Assembly (NCBI RefSeq): GCF_013409575.1
Contig: NZ_JACCCY010000002.1
Span: forward strand, 620,001 to 684,000
Length of the DNA stretch: 64,000 nucleotides
Origin: Macellibacteroides fermentans
GTDB lineage: Bacteria > Bacteroidota > Bacteroidia > Bacteroidales > Tannerellaceae
Reading direction: 5' to 3'
Shown here: positions 43,101 to 51,324 of the stretch, piece by piece
How the letters are laid out: every line of letters starts with the position of its first letter
Numbering within the stretch: the first letter of the stretch is position 1
The notes under the pieces: generated by a model
Told to the model about the DNA's origin: nothing
Databases searched by the model: none
The model's input: only the letters and a program-made list of their open reading frames with translations
Made by a program: the position numbers and the translations under genes

Positions 43101-44852
43101 GAGGGCACTGAAAAAGTAGCTTTTTTACGAATATCCTTTTTTATTAGGTCTAAAAAATCAAGGTTGCAAGATTCGGGTGGACAATCCGTTTTCTTGCAAC
43201 CTTTTTGATGAAATAGCTTTTTATAGTGAATAGAGCCTTCAACACCTCATTTTCTCAACGATCGGAGGCATAACTGACTCCTCTTAGAGTAATTTCAATA
43301 TTCTTTTCAGATTTGCGGCGAAGATAGCCATTGCCCCCTGCATCTGCATACATGACAATCCATATGACTGTGCCCTGTCATATCCGTATACTTGTTTGAG
43401 TTCTGCGTTTTTCGCTTCTATCTTATAACGCTCTTTGGCTTTCTCTTTAAATCGTTCGGTCTGCTGGAAATCTATTTGGGCTTTCTGCTCATCCGTCTTT
43501 ATTGGTACGGAATAGGTTTTTGATTTTGCGCCAGGCTTATAACAACCTTCTCTTCTTGCACAGACTTTGCATTTTTCTATATCAAAATAATAAGCATAAG
43601 CTTGATTCCAGGCACCATTCTTTTTACCATGTTTAGCTCTGCGTATTGCCATATGTCCTGCGGGGCATACAAACATCCCTGCATCTTTATTATAATCAAA
43701 TTTGTCCTCTTCTCTGCGGCATCCCTGACTAATAGAGGGATTCAACTTAGAGACCAGCTCAAAATGCTCGTCTTTGGCTTTTTCCAGATTATCTTTCCCT
43801 GAATAAGCCGCATCACCTATAACTGTTTCTATATTCATCCCGTTAGCACGGCTTTGTTCCACTAATGCTGGAAGCTGAAGACCATCGCCCTTTTCTCCGG
43901 AAGTTATCACTGCTGCCGTTATAATACGCTCTTCACTCATGGCAATATGGGTTTTATATCCAAAGAAAGAGCTGTCTTCTGATTTGTGACCGATACGGGC
44001 ATCCTGGTCTTGAGAAACGGTATAATGATCGGCTATATCTTCCAAGGTCTCTTTAAGCAGGTTCAGTTTTTCTTTTACTTTAGGCAAGCACACCAGAGTA
44101 ACCTTGTCTTTCAGACTGTCAATCAATGATTGTGTGTAGGTGAGTTCGTGTTCCAACATATCATCTTCATTCTTTGCTGGCAATGAGTTTTTGATTGTTT
44201 CATCTGTTTCATAAAGGGATTTACGTAACTGTTTAGAACGCAACTTTAATACTTCTATTGGGGAATGGGGATTGGAACGGGAACCTGTATGCGTGGCATC
44301 CACTATGATGGAGGCTGATTTTATAATACCCTTCTCAATGGCTAAGATAACCGTTTTTTCGATAAGTAGATTCAAGAGATCCATGTCCTTAAGCCGGAGT
44401 TTGCGAAATTTACATAGCGAACTGGGATCTATTACATCATCCTCTGGAACCATACCCAAAAAGTATTTGAAAGACATATCATACCGGGAACGTTCCACTA
44501 CGTCAACATCAGAAAGGTCGTAGACGGTTTTTAATAAAAGATATTTGAACATACGAACTGGACTTTCCGCTGTGCGCCCATTTTCCAAACTATACTTGGA
44601 CACTAATTCTTTGTAAACAAATGTAAAGTCAATCAGCATGTTGATCCGACGAAGAAGATTATCCTGAGGAATAATCAGATCGTAAAGATCTAAGTGGTTA
44701 CTGAAAGCCAGACGGTCTTGTTGTGCGAGCATAGTCATTCTTCTTTTATGACTCTAAGATACAAAATAAAACGGCATAAATCCAACTTTAGGTCAGATTT
44801 ATACCGTTCTGTTTTTGTTAAAAAGAGGGAAAGCTACTTTTTCAGTGCCCTC
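43101..44852 (-). mobile_element. IS1182-type insertion sequence, copy 2 (1752 bp)
   Basis: Same length, same inverted repeats and same orientation as the copy at 26517-28268, with a different 8-bp target duplication CTGTAAAG. The distinct duplications show two separate insertions, not one composite transposon. It lies between pfp and the convergent GH44 gene. Confidence 0.93.
43284..44738 (-). CDS. IS1182 family transposase, copy 2
   Basis: This 484-residue transposase is identical to copy 1 except for Gly in place of Ser in SGEKGDGL. Domain order is DUF772, DDE domain with VIGDAAYSGKDN, and the DDE_Tnp_1_6-like C-terminus. The frame is intact. Confidence 0.88.
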   Translation of the reverse strand: MTMLAQQDRLAFSNHLDLYDLIIPQDNLLRRINMLIDFTFVYKELVSKYSLENGRTAESPVRMFKYLLLKTVYDLSDVDVVERSRYDMSFKYFLGMVPEDDVIDPSSLCKFRKLRLKDMDLLNLLIEKTVILAIEKGIIKSASIIVDATHTGSRSNPHSPIEVLKLRSKQLRKSLYETDETIKNSLPAKNEDDMLEHELTYTQSLIDSLKDKVTLVCLPKVKEKLNLLKETLEDIADHYTVSQDQDARIGHKSEDSSFFGYKTHIAMSEERIITAAVITSGEKGDGLQLPALVEQSRANGMNIETVIGDAAYSGKDNLEKAKDEHFELVSKLNPSISQGCRREEDKFDYNKDAGMFVCPAGHMAIRRAKHGKKNGAWNQAYAYYFDIEKCKVCARREGCYKPGAKSKTYSVPIKTDEQKAQIDFQQTERFKEKAKERYKIEAKNAELKQVYGYDRAQSYGLSCMQMQGAMAIFAANLKRILKLL

Positions 44853-44881
44853 CTGTAAAGGAGGCCCTTTTTTGATTCTAC

Positions 44882-46756
44882 CTATTTGATAATGAACTTC
44901 TTTGTTGTTTGATTACCCCATCGGTCCAGAGCCGATAGGATATAAGTTCCTTTTGGATAGTCTGCAACGGAAAAGGTGTGGTTGCCTGGTTCATCTATAT
45001 TTTGTGTGGCCAGACAGTTCCCTTGCATAGTGAGTATTCGCAGCAAGACGGGTTTTTTGCTCTGCACATGTAATACGTCATTTGCCGGATTAGGGAAAAT
45101 ATAAAAATCGGAATCAGTGTGAGACTCAACATTAATCCCAGTCTGTAATGCTCCTTCAAGTACAAGCGCGTTTACGGAAAGAGGAAGAAGTGACAGGATG
45201 TATTCACCCTCTTGTGTGGTTGCAGCAGATTCTTTAACCGCATTCATTTCCCTCGACACGAAGGTTTCGGTCAGCCGGGGCAGATTGCTTAACGTATAAA
45301 GCGGTTGTGAACTTCCGGAAGGGATGAAGCTGCCGAATCGTACCCTAACTTTCAGGGTCTCTGTTTCGGAACGGTTTACCAGCTGAACGGAGAGAGAATC
45401 GCCACCGGAATTAATGGTGGCATAGGCCGATACCAACTCTTCCCGACTTGATTCGGCCGGGATGGATAGTTTTTTATTGTACCGGGTGTTCAAATGTAGT
45501 ACCTCATACATGCCTGGTTTCCAGTCCCACGGGGTAAACAGAGTAACACCGTGTTTCATAAATTCGCCTAAATGGGAAGCATACCAGACTGCGGTAACGT
45601 TGGCATTGGATGACTGGATGCCTGTTTCGCATAAACCCAGACCGATTCCATGATTTTCTCCAAAATAGGTGGTAAGCCATTGGTTGCAACGGGCAAAGAT
45701 ATATTCTCGTGTGAGGCTGTTGTCCCATCCTCCTTTCAAGGTTTTAATACCGTTGGCTCCGGGATAAACATAGGTTTCGTCAAAGAAGATACGATGCAGC
45801 TGCAGAATCTGCCCGGCCTCTGTTTCGGAGGGATAAAAGTGAATGCTAAGAACATCAAGCAACCGGAGCCCTGTCTTCTTCTCTTCTTCAGCACATCTTT
45901 TGATGAAATATTCAAGCCAACAATAATGTACTCCGTCAATTTTTGTATCCTGAGCATACTTGAACCATTGCCATTCATTGGCCGTAACCGGACCAACCAA
46001 CCGGATATCCGGGTCGGCGAGCCGGGCTTTCTTGGCAACTTCAAAATAACGCTGCATAAACTCGTCGGCACTACATTGAACCGGCATGATATCGTCGTGG
46101 GTACCATTCCAGATTTCGGGTTCGTTGTCCATACTCCAGAAGCGGGTCTGTTCCTTGCTGATTCCTTTGGTTTTGTACCAGTAATCCAGTATGGCAACCG
46201 TAGAATCGGCGTTCCACTGCTGAAGATATAGATCGGGATTACCCTCTTTGGCGGCTTTATTACCTCCTCCGGCATCAGGTATTCCTCCTCCGGCAAGGTT
46301 CTGACTTACTCCGCTCCACCAGGCTGAACGGTTATAATCCCAGTCGTTAAAATTAGAGGTGGAGGCAGAGGCCGATTTGCCGATGAGTTGAAAGCCCCAC
46401 ATACTTTGCACCTGTGGTAACCGCCGGGTGAGCGACTCCATTGCATAATCCCAGTCGGCTGTATATACATTGTTATACCAGTCCGGGTGGCTGGTTATCT
46501 TCTTACGCCAGTTGTACTTGGTAAGATTATTGCCTCCGCATGAGCGGATCAGGGTGACTCCCGCATCTTCCGTCTGTTTCCAAACAGCCTCGCTAACGGG
46601 TTGGGTGGGGTTTGTAGACAGCACATTGTTCATGCCATAGATATAAGGGGAAACAGGCGTGGGTGGTGCACCGGCACGGATATTGATAAGCACCTCTTCT
46701 TGTGCCCACGCGAACGAAAAGGGCAATAACAACATTGCCCAAATGGATTTTCTCAT
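44882..46756 (-). CDS. Glycoside hydrolase family 44 enzyme with type IX secretion sorting domain
   Basis: The 624-residue protein has a signal peptide ending FAWAQ, a GH44 barrel with VSPYIYGMNN, SCGGNNLTKYNW and FWSMDNEPEIW (the Glu of NEP being the likely acid/base), and a beta-sandwich (about 430-530). A C-terminal domain of about 75 residues starts FYIFPNPANDVLHV and ends GNQTTKKFIIK, the type A sorting signal of the type IX secretion system. GH44 enzymes cut beta-1,4-glucan or xyloglucan. It should be secreted across or onto the outer membrane. The ATG at 46756 is used; the frame upstream begins with TTG. Confidence 0.82.
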   Translation of the reverse strand: MRKSIWAMLLLPFSFAWAQEEVLINIRAGAPPTPVSPYIYGMNNVLSTNPTQPVSEAVWKQTEDAGVTLIRSCGGNNLTKYNWRKKITSHPDWYNNVYTADWDYAMESLTRRLPQVQSMWGFQLIGKSASASTSNFNDWDYNRSAWWSGVSQNLAGGGIPDAGGGNKAAKEGNPDLYLQQWNADSTVAILDYWYKTKGISKEQTRFWSMDNEPEIWNGTHDDIMPVQCSADEFMQRYFEVAKKARLADPDIRLVGPVTANEWQWFKYAQDTKIDGVHYCWLEYFIKRCAEEEKKTGLRLLDVLSIHFYPSETEAGQILQLHRIFFDETYVYPGANGIKTLKGGWDNSLTREYIFARCNQWLTTYFGENHGIGLGLCETGIQSSNANVTAVWYASHLGEFMKHGVTLFTPWDWKPGMYEVLHLNTRYNKKLSIPAESSREELVSAYATINSGGDSLSVQLVNRSETETLKVRVRFGSFIPSGSSQPLYTLSNLPRLTETFVSREMNAVKESAATTQEGEYILSLLPLSVNALVLEGALQTGINVESHTDSDFYIFPNPANDVLHVQSKKPVLLRILTMQGNCLATQNIDEPGNHTFSVADYPKGTYILSALDRWGNQTTKKFIIK

Positions 46757-46863
46757 TTGATAATACAAATCTGGTTTTTACTCATTTTACTCGCAACAAA
46801 TGTAGGATTATTCTTCAAATAATTCCGTATCTTTGACTCGATAAACAAAATAAAACCATTGCT

Positions 46864-47466
46864 ATGTTTTCAGGAATTATTGAAGAAGCAGCACAGGTTG
46901 TTGCCTTGCAAACAGACAAAGGAAACCTGCACCTTACATTGAAGTGCTCGTTTGTGAACGAATTGAAAATTGACCAGAGTGTGGCGCACAACGGCGTTTG
47001 CCTTACAGTGGTGAGCCTTACGGACGACACCTATACGGTTACTGCTATAAAAGAGACGCTTGAACGCTCCAACCTGGGGAAACTTGCCGTTGGAGATAAG
47101 GTGAACCTGGAACGCAGTATGATTATGAACGGCCGGTTGGATGGTCATATCGTTCAGGGACATGTGGATCAGACGGCTGTGTGTACCGATGTGAAGGAGG
47201 CAGATGGAAGCTGGTACTATACCTTCGAATATGCTTTCGACAAGGAGATGGCACAACAGGGATATATGACGGTTGAGAAAGGATCGGTTTGTGTGAATGG
47301 TGTAAGTCTTACGGTTTGCAATTCGCAGGCTAACAGTTTTCAGGTGGCTATCATTCCTTATACACACGACTTTACAAACTTCGGTCAGATCGAGAAGGGG
47401 ACGGTTGTGAATCTGGAATTCGATATCGTTGGCAAGTACATCAGTAAGATGATGCAATTTAAATAA
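46864..47466 (+). CDS. ribE: Riboflavin synthase, alpha chain
   Basis: The 200-residue protein begins MFSGIIEEAAQV and has two lumazine-binding repeats, each with a VNGVSLTV- or HNGVCLTVV-type segment, the first with GRLDGHIVQGHVD at its end. It dismutates two 6,7-dimethyl-8-ribityllumazine molecules to riboflavin. Length is standard. It lies 10 bases before the nitroreductase gene, an FMN enzyme, with which it probably shares a transcript. A TATCTTTG at 46828-46835 may be its -7 box. Confidence 0.95.
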   Translation: MFSGIIEEAAQVVALQTDKGNLHLTLKCSFVNELKIDQSVAHNGVCLTVVSLTDDTYTVTAIKETLERSNLGKLAVGDKVNLERSMIMNGRLDGHIVQGHVDQTAVCTDVKEADGSWYYTFEYAFDKEMAQQGYMTVEKGSVCVNGVSLTVCNSQANSFQVAIIPYTHDFTNFGQIEKGTVVNLEFDIVGKYISKMMQFK

Positions 47467-47476
47467 AGACGGGCTG

Positions 47477-48025
47477 ATGAGAGACTTTCTTTCTTTGGCT
47501 TTGCAACGTCAGAGCGACCGGGCTTTTGATTCCTCACGTCCTGTGGAAAAAGAAAAGCTGGAACGCATCCTGGAAGCTGCCCGCATGGCACCTTCGGCGT
47601 GCAATGCCCAGCCCTGGCATTTTATTGTGGTAGATGATCCGGAACTGAAAAACCAGGTGGCCGATGCTACTTCAAGTAAGTTGATAGGTATCAACCATTT
47701 TACCAAGCAGGCTCCGGTACATATTGTAGTGGTAGAGGAAAGTGTAAATCTTTCATCGGGTTTCGGTAGTCTGGTCAAGGATAAGAAGTTTGCCCATGTG
47801 GATATTGGTATCACAGCTGCCCACCTTTGCCTGGCGGCCGAAGATGAAGGATTAGGAACCTGCATAATCGGTTGGTTTAACGAATCCAAGGTGCGTAAAC
47901 TGCTGAATATTCCTTCGGGTAAACGTGTTTTACTCGATATCGTGGTAGGATATTCGCTACAGCCCGACAGACCTAAAAAACGCAAAGAGAAGGATAAAGT
48001 AATCTCATTCAACTCATACGAATAA
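47477..48025 (+). CDS. Nitroreductase family flavoprotein
   Basis: The 182-residue protein has the FMN-binding nitroreductase fold: RQSDRAFDSSRPV near the N-terminus, AARMAPSACNAQPWHFIVV around 35-53, and DIGITAAHLCLAAEDEGLGTCIIGWF in the middle. Members reduce quinones, nitroaromatics or other electrophiles with NAD(P)H. The physiological substrate is not known. It follows ribE by 10 bases and ends at a terminator hairpin. Confidence 0.9.
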   Translation: MRDFLSLALQRQSDRAFDSSRPVEKEKLERILEAARMAPSACNAQPWHFIVVDDPELKNQVADATSSKLIGINHFTKQAPVHIVVVEESVNLSSGFGSLVKDKKFAHVDIGITAAHLCLAAEDEGLGTCIIGWFNESKVRKLLNIPSGKRVLLDIVVGYSLQPDRPKKRKEKDKVISFNSYE

Positions 48026-48062
48026 GAAGGGCGGGCGGATTTATACTCCGCCCTTTCTTTTT
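48024..48062 (+). terminator. Intrinsic terminator of ribE-nitroreductase
   Basis: AGAAGGGCGG and CCGCCCTTTCTTTTT form a stem with one bulge, ending in a T-run, right after the nitroreductase stop. Confidence 0.75.
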
Positions 48063-48136
48063 ATCAGTTAAATGTTACATCGCCCTTTTAATAAAGAAAT
48101 AAAAAGAGTAATTTTGATCCCCCAAAAGATTTAGAA

Positions 48137-49654
48137 ATGGCAGATAGCAATAAGAATACAGGAAGAGGAAGACAAAAAGCAGCCCCGATACCCGATATGG
48201 GACGTTTACAACCCCAGGCAAAAGAGCTTGAAGAGGCTGTTTTGGGTGCGTTGATGCTGGAAAAGGATGCCTATTCCATCATCAGTGAAATATTGAAACC
48301 CGAGTGCTTTTATGAAAAGTCGCACGAGATGATTTTTTCAGCGATAGTAGACTTAGTTGCCAGTCAGCGGCCGGTCGACATGCTTACAGTAACGGAACAG
48401 CTTAAAAAACGGGGAGAGCTGGATCTTGTAGGCGGACCTTTTTATATTTCGCAGCTTACCAGCAAAGTGGCAAGTAGTGCACATATCGAATACCATGCAC
48501 GTATCATTGCACAGAAATACCTGGCTCGCGAACTGATCAGCTTTACGGCCCAGGTGCAAGGCAAAGCCTTTGATGAGACGATAGACGTGGAAGATCTGAT
48601 GCAGGAAGCCGAAGGAAAGCTTTTCGAAATATCTCAGCGTAACGTAAAGAAGGATGTTACCCAAATCAATCCCGTGATAAAGGATGCGTTGGACATGCTT
48701 CAGAAAGCAGCCAACCAGAAAGAGGGTCTGAGTGGTCTGCGTACCGGATTCAGTGCCTTGGATAAGATTACTTCCGGTTGGCAGAATTCCGACCTTGTTA
48801 TTATCGCCGCCCGTCCTGCGATGGGTAAAACAGCCTTTGTCCTTTCTATGGCAAAGAATATGGCTGTAAACTTCAATATTCCTGTTGCCTTGTTTTCGCT
48901 TGAAATGAGCAACGTTCAGCTGGTGAATCGTATGATTGTGAACGTTTGTGAGATACCGGGTGAAAAGATCAAAAGCGGACGTCTGGAAAGTTACGAGTGG
49001 GAGCAGCTCGACTTTAAAATCAAGGAATTGTATGATGCTCCGGTGTATGTGGATGATACGCCCAGTTTGTCGGTCTTCGAACTCCGTACCAAAGCCCGTC
49101 GCCTGGTTCGCGAACATGGAATAAAGATTCTGATTATTGACTACCTTCAGCTGATGAATGCAAGCGGTATGAACTTTGGAAGCCGCGAGCAGGAGGTGAG
49201 TATGATCTCACGTTCGCTTAAAGGATTGGCCAAGGAGTTGAATATCCCCATTATTGCCCTTTCTCAGTTGAACCGTGGTGTGGAAAACCGTCAGGGTGCA
49301 GAAGGTAAACGTCCGCAGTTGGCCGACTTACGTGAGTCCGGTGCCATCGAGCAGGATGCGGATATGGTTTGCTTTATTCACCGTCCCGAATATTATAAAA
49401 TTACGGAAGATGAACGGGGTAACTCTTTGATCGGTCTGGCCGAGATTATTGTGGCCAAGCATCGTAACGGTGCCACAGGAGATGTTCGCCTGCGTTTCAA
49501 AAGCGAGTTTGCCAAGTTTATGAATGTAGATGAAGACGTGTCGATCCGCGAATTCAGCTCCGGTATGAATGGCGATATGAACGGAATTCCTCCTATTCCT
49601 CCTGCCGGAAACGATTTCTTATCAGCCGGAGTAAACAACGAAATGCCTTTCTAA
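48137..49654 (+). CDS. dnaB: Replicative DNA helicase DnaB
   Basis: The 505-residue protein has an N-terminal DnaB domain starting PQAKELEEAVLGALML, then the RecA-like domain with Walker A ARPAMGKTAF, Walker B LIIDYLQLM and the closing VAKHRNGATGDVRLRF. It is the hexameric helicase that unwinds DNA at the fork. No intein is present. A TAATTTTG at 48109-48116 may be the -7 box. Confidence 0.96.
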   Translation: MADSNKNTGRGRQKAAPIPDMGRLQPQAKELEEAVLGALMLEKDAYSIISEILKPECFYEKSHEMIFSAIVDLVASQRPVDMLTVTEQLKKRGELDLVGGPFYISQLTSKVASSAHIEYHARIIAQKYLARELISFTAQVQGKAFDETIDVEDLMQEAEGKLFEISQRNVKKDVTQINPVIKDALDMLQKAANQKEGLSGLRTGFSALDKITSGWQNSDLVIIAARPAMGKTAFVLSMAKNMAVNFNIPVALFSLEMSNVQLVNRMIVNVCEIPGEKIKSGRLESYEWEQLDFKIKELYDAPVYVDDTPSLSVFELRTKARRLVREHGIKILIIDYLQLMNASGMNFGSREQEVSMISRSLKGLAKELNIPIIALSQLNRGVENRQGAEGKRPQLADLRESGAIEQDADMVCFIHRPEYYKITEDERGNSLIGLAEIIVAKHRNGATGDVRLRFKSEFAKFMNVDEDVSIREFSSGMNGDMNGIPPIPPAGNDFLSAGVNNEMPF

Positions 49655-49684
49655 AGGTATTTCGTTCCTAAAAAATGGGAGAGG

Positions 49685-50365
49685 CTATTCGCAATTTCTC
49701 AATTTGTTTTTATCCAGAATGGTTATGGTCCGGGCACTTGCAGTAAGGATGCCCTCATCCTCCAGTTCCGAAATGGAGCGGGCCAGTGATTGTCTGCTTA
49801 CACCAAACTTCTCCGACAATTCCTGACGCGATTCCTTTATGCGTACTTTCAGTGTATTGTCTTGTGCCATAGAGGCGGAAAGCAGATAGGCGGCTATTTT
49901 GCCGCGTAAGGTCTTCAGCGACAGGAACCGTATCTTTTCACTTAAAAAGCGGTTGATGTCTGATATGGAGCGGATAAAATTTAATAAAAGCTTCTCGTTG
50001 CTTTGCATGGCTTTTAGAAAGGTGGAACGGCTGACGGAGAATAGTACAACCTCCTTTTCAATAAGAACGTTTACCGGATACACGTTGTGCGTAGCAAACA
50101 GGATAGCCGGAGCAACCACCCGCCCGGGACCAATTTTATCGATCTGAACAAATTTACCGGATGATGCAACCATACGGGCAATCAGGTTACCGCTGATCAC
50201 CACCATCAGATCTTTACATCGGTCGCCGCTAAGAGCCAGAATGTCATCCTTGTTATACCGGTTTATCTTGTAATAAAGATTGTCCAGCAGTCCGGTCAGC
50301 TCCTGAGTTGTAAAGCCTGCAAAAAGATCTGACTGCAATAATGTATTTATTTCTTTCTCGTCCAT
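49685..50365 (-). CDS. Crp/Fnr family transcriptional regulator
   Basis: The 226-residue protein has an N-terminal cyclic-nucleotide-binding-like beta-barrel (about 15-130) and a C-terminal helix-turn-helix with SRQELSEKFGVSRQSLARSISELEDEGI. It lacks an Fnr-type Cys cluster. The start is set at ATG 50365; a frame continuing 90 codons upstream would run through the shared intergenic region and into the ric gene. It is divergent from ric, with a palindrome between, so it likely regulates ric and itself in response to NO or redox stress. That role is inferred from layout. Confidence 0.88.
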   Translation of the reverse strand: MDEKEINTLLQSDLFAGFTTQELTGLLDNLYYKINRYNKDDILALSGDRCKDLMVVISGNLIARMVASSGKFVQIDKIGPGRVVAPAILFATHNVYPVNVLIEKEVVLFSVSRSTFLKAMQSNEKLLLNFIRSISDINRFLSEKIRFLSLKTLRGKIAAYLLSASMAQDNTLKVRIKESRQELSEKFGVSRQSLARSISELEDEGILTASARTITILDKNKLRNCE

Positions 50366-50405
50366 TTTGTTGATTCCTGTTAAAAACCAAAATAATTTCA
50401 TCAAT

Positions 50406-50419
50406 GTAACATATGTTAC
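50406..50419. promoter_or_regulatory. Perfect palindrome GTAACATATGTTAC between crp-like and ric genes
   Basis: The 14-bp palindrome lies 41 bases from the regulator start and 71 from the ric start. It has the inverted-repeat form of a Crp/Fnr operator, though without the usual TTGA/TGTGA half sites. It is the best candidate binding site for the adjacent regulator. Confidence 0.6.
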
Positions 50420-50489
50420 TGTTTCAGGGTTCATAATAATCGAACTTTGTATCAACAAAATAGAATTCGTACCCATAAAATTCATACAT

Positions 50490-51206
50490 ATGAAAGAGTA
50501 TAAAAGCATGTCGGTAGGACAGATCGTGGCAGATCGTTTCGATAACGCCACTGTGTTTAAAAAATATGGAATTGATTTTTGCTGCGGAGGCGAGATCTCA
50601 TTCGCCAAAGCCTGCGAAAAGGCGGGTGTAAGCATGGATGTTTTAATTCAGGAGATGGAACAAACAGGAGCTACGACATCCGAAAGCATCGATTTTAAGA
50701 GCTGGCCTCTGGATTTGTTGGTCGACTATGTATTGAAAATCCATCACCGTGGAATTCGCGAGAAAGGTCCCCGGATATCCGAGTTACTCAATAAGGTAGC
50801 CAATGTACACGGCGACAATCATCCCGAACTGTTGGAAGTGAAGCATCATTTCTACGAATCGCTGGTTGATTTAAACCAACACCTCGAAAAAGAGGAACAG
50901 GTATTGTTCCCTTATATTTATGAGATGGCCGAGGCTAAATTAAACAACCAGCCTCAGGTTGATTTTCATTGTGGCAGTGTGGAATATCCTATATCAGCCA
51001 TGATGGGAGAGCACGATGCAGAGGGAGAGAGATACCGTCTGATCGCCTCGCTTACCAACAACTATACAGCTCCTGCCGATGCATGCGGCAGTTACCGTCT
51101 GCTATTGCAGATGCTGCAACAATTTGAAACAGATTTACATACGCATATACACGTGGAAAATAATATTATTTTTCCACGGGCAATTGAACTTGAGAAGGGT
51201 TTTTGA
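50490..51206 (+). CDS. ric: Iron-sulfur cluster repair di-iron protein (Ric/YtfE/ScdA)
   Basis: The 238-residue protein has an N-terminal ScdA_N domain with DFCCGGE around residues 29-35 and a hemerythrin-like domain whose His and Glu ligands lie in IHHRGIREKGP, HGDNHPE, HLEKEEQVLFP, GEHDAEG and HTHIHVENN. Ric proteins hold a di-iron centre and restore iron-sulfur clusters damaged by nitric oxide or peroxide in the cytoplasm. The ATG at 50490 is chosen because the family core starts there; longer frames overlap the operator region. Confidence 0.92.
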   Translation: MKEYKSMSVGQIVADRFDNATVFKKYGIDFCCGGEISFAKACEKAGVSMDVLIQEMEQTGATTSESIDFKSWPLDLLVDYVLKIHHRGIREKGPRISELLNKVANVHGDNHPELLEVKHHFYESLVDLNQHLEKEEQVLFPYIYEMAEAKLNNQPQVDFHCGSVEYPISAMMGEHDAEGERYRLIASLTNNYTAPADACGSYRLLLQMLQQFETDLHTHIHVENNIIFPRAIELEKGF

Positions 51207-51242
51207 TTTTGGTTTTTTGAGTATTAAAGGGTGGTTAGAAGA

Positions 51243-51308
51243 CAGATAATGAAATTCATTATCTGGGGTATCTGTAGTCAGACCGGTTAACCGGTTCACT
51301 ACAGATAC
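51243..51308. terminator. Double hairpin between ric and antiporter genes
   Basis: A first stem pairs CAGATAATGA with TCATTATCTG (51243-51265). A second has outer arms GTATCTGTAGT (51268-51278) and ACTACAGATAC (51298-51308), with the perfect palindrome ACCGGTTAACCGGT (51282-51295) inside. TTTATTTTA follows. It probably ends both convergent genes. Confidence 0.6.
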
Positions 51309-51324
51309 TTTATTTTATGCAGGT

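Larger units (their letters stand above)
43083..44870 (+). terminator. Terminator of pfp, split by an IS element in its loop
   Basis: AAAGGGCTTCC (43083-43093) and GGAGGCCCTTT (44860-44870) form an 11-bp stem with one G-T pair and a T-run, around the loop TGTAAA, once the IS and one duplicate are removed. The 8-bp duplicate CTGTAAAG occurs at 43093-43100 and 44853-44860. Confidence 0.8.

Noticed and set aside
26517-44852. Composite transposon made of two IS copies and 15 kb cargo
   Set aside because: Each copy has its own 8-bp target duplication (ACATTTCC and CTGTAAAG), which shows independent insertions. The cargo is mostly ordinary chromosomal genes.
50366-50635. Longer N-terminus of the Crp/Fnr regulator from 50635
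   Set aside because: It would cover the divergent promoter region and the start of ric, and adds 90 residues foreign to the family.
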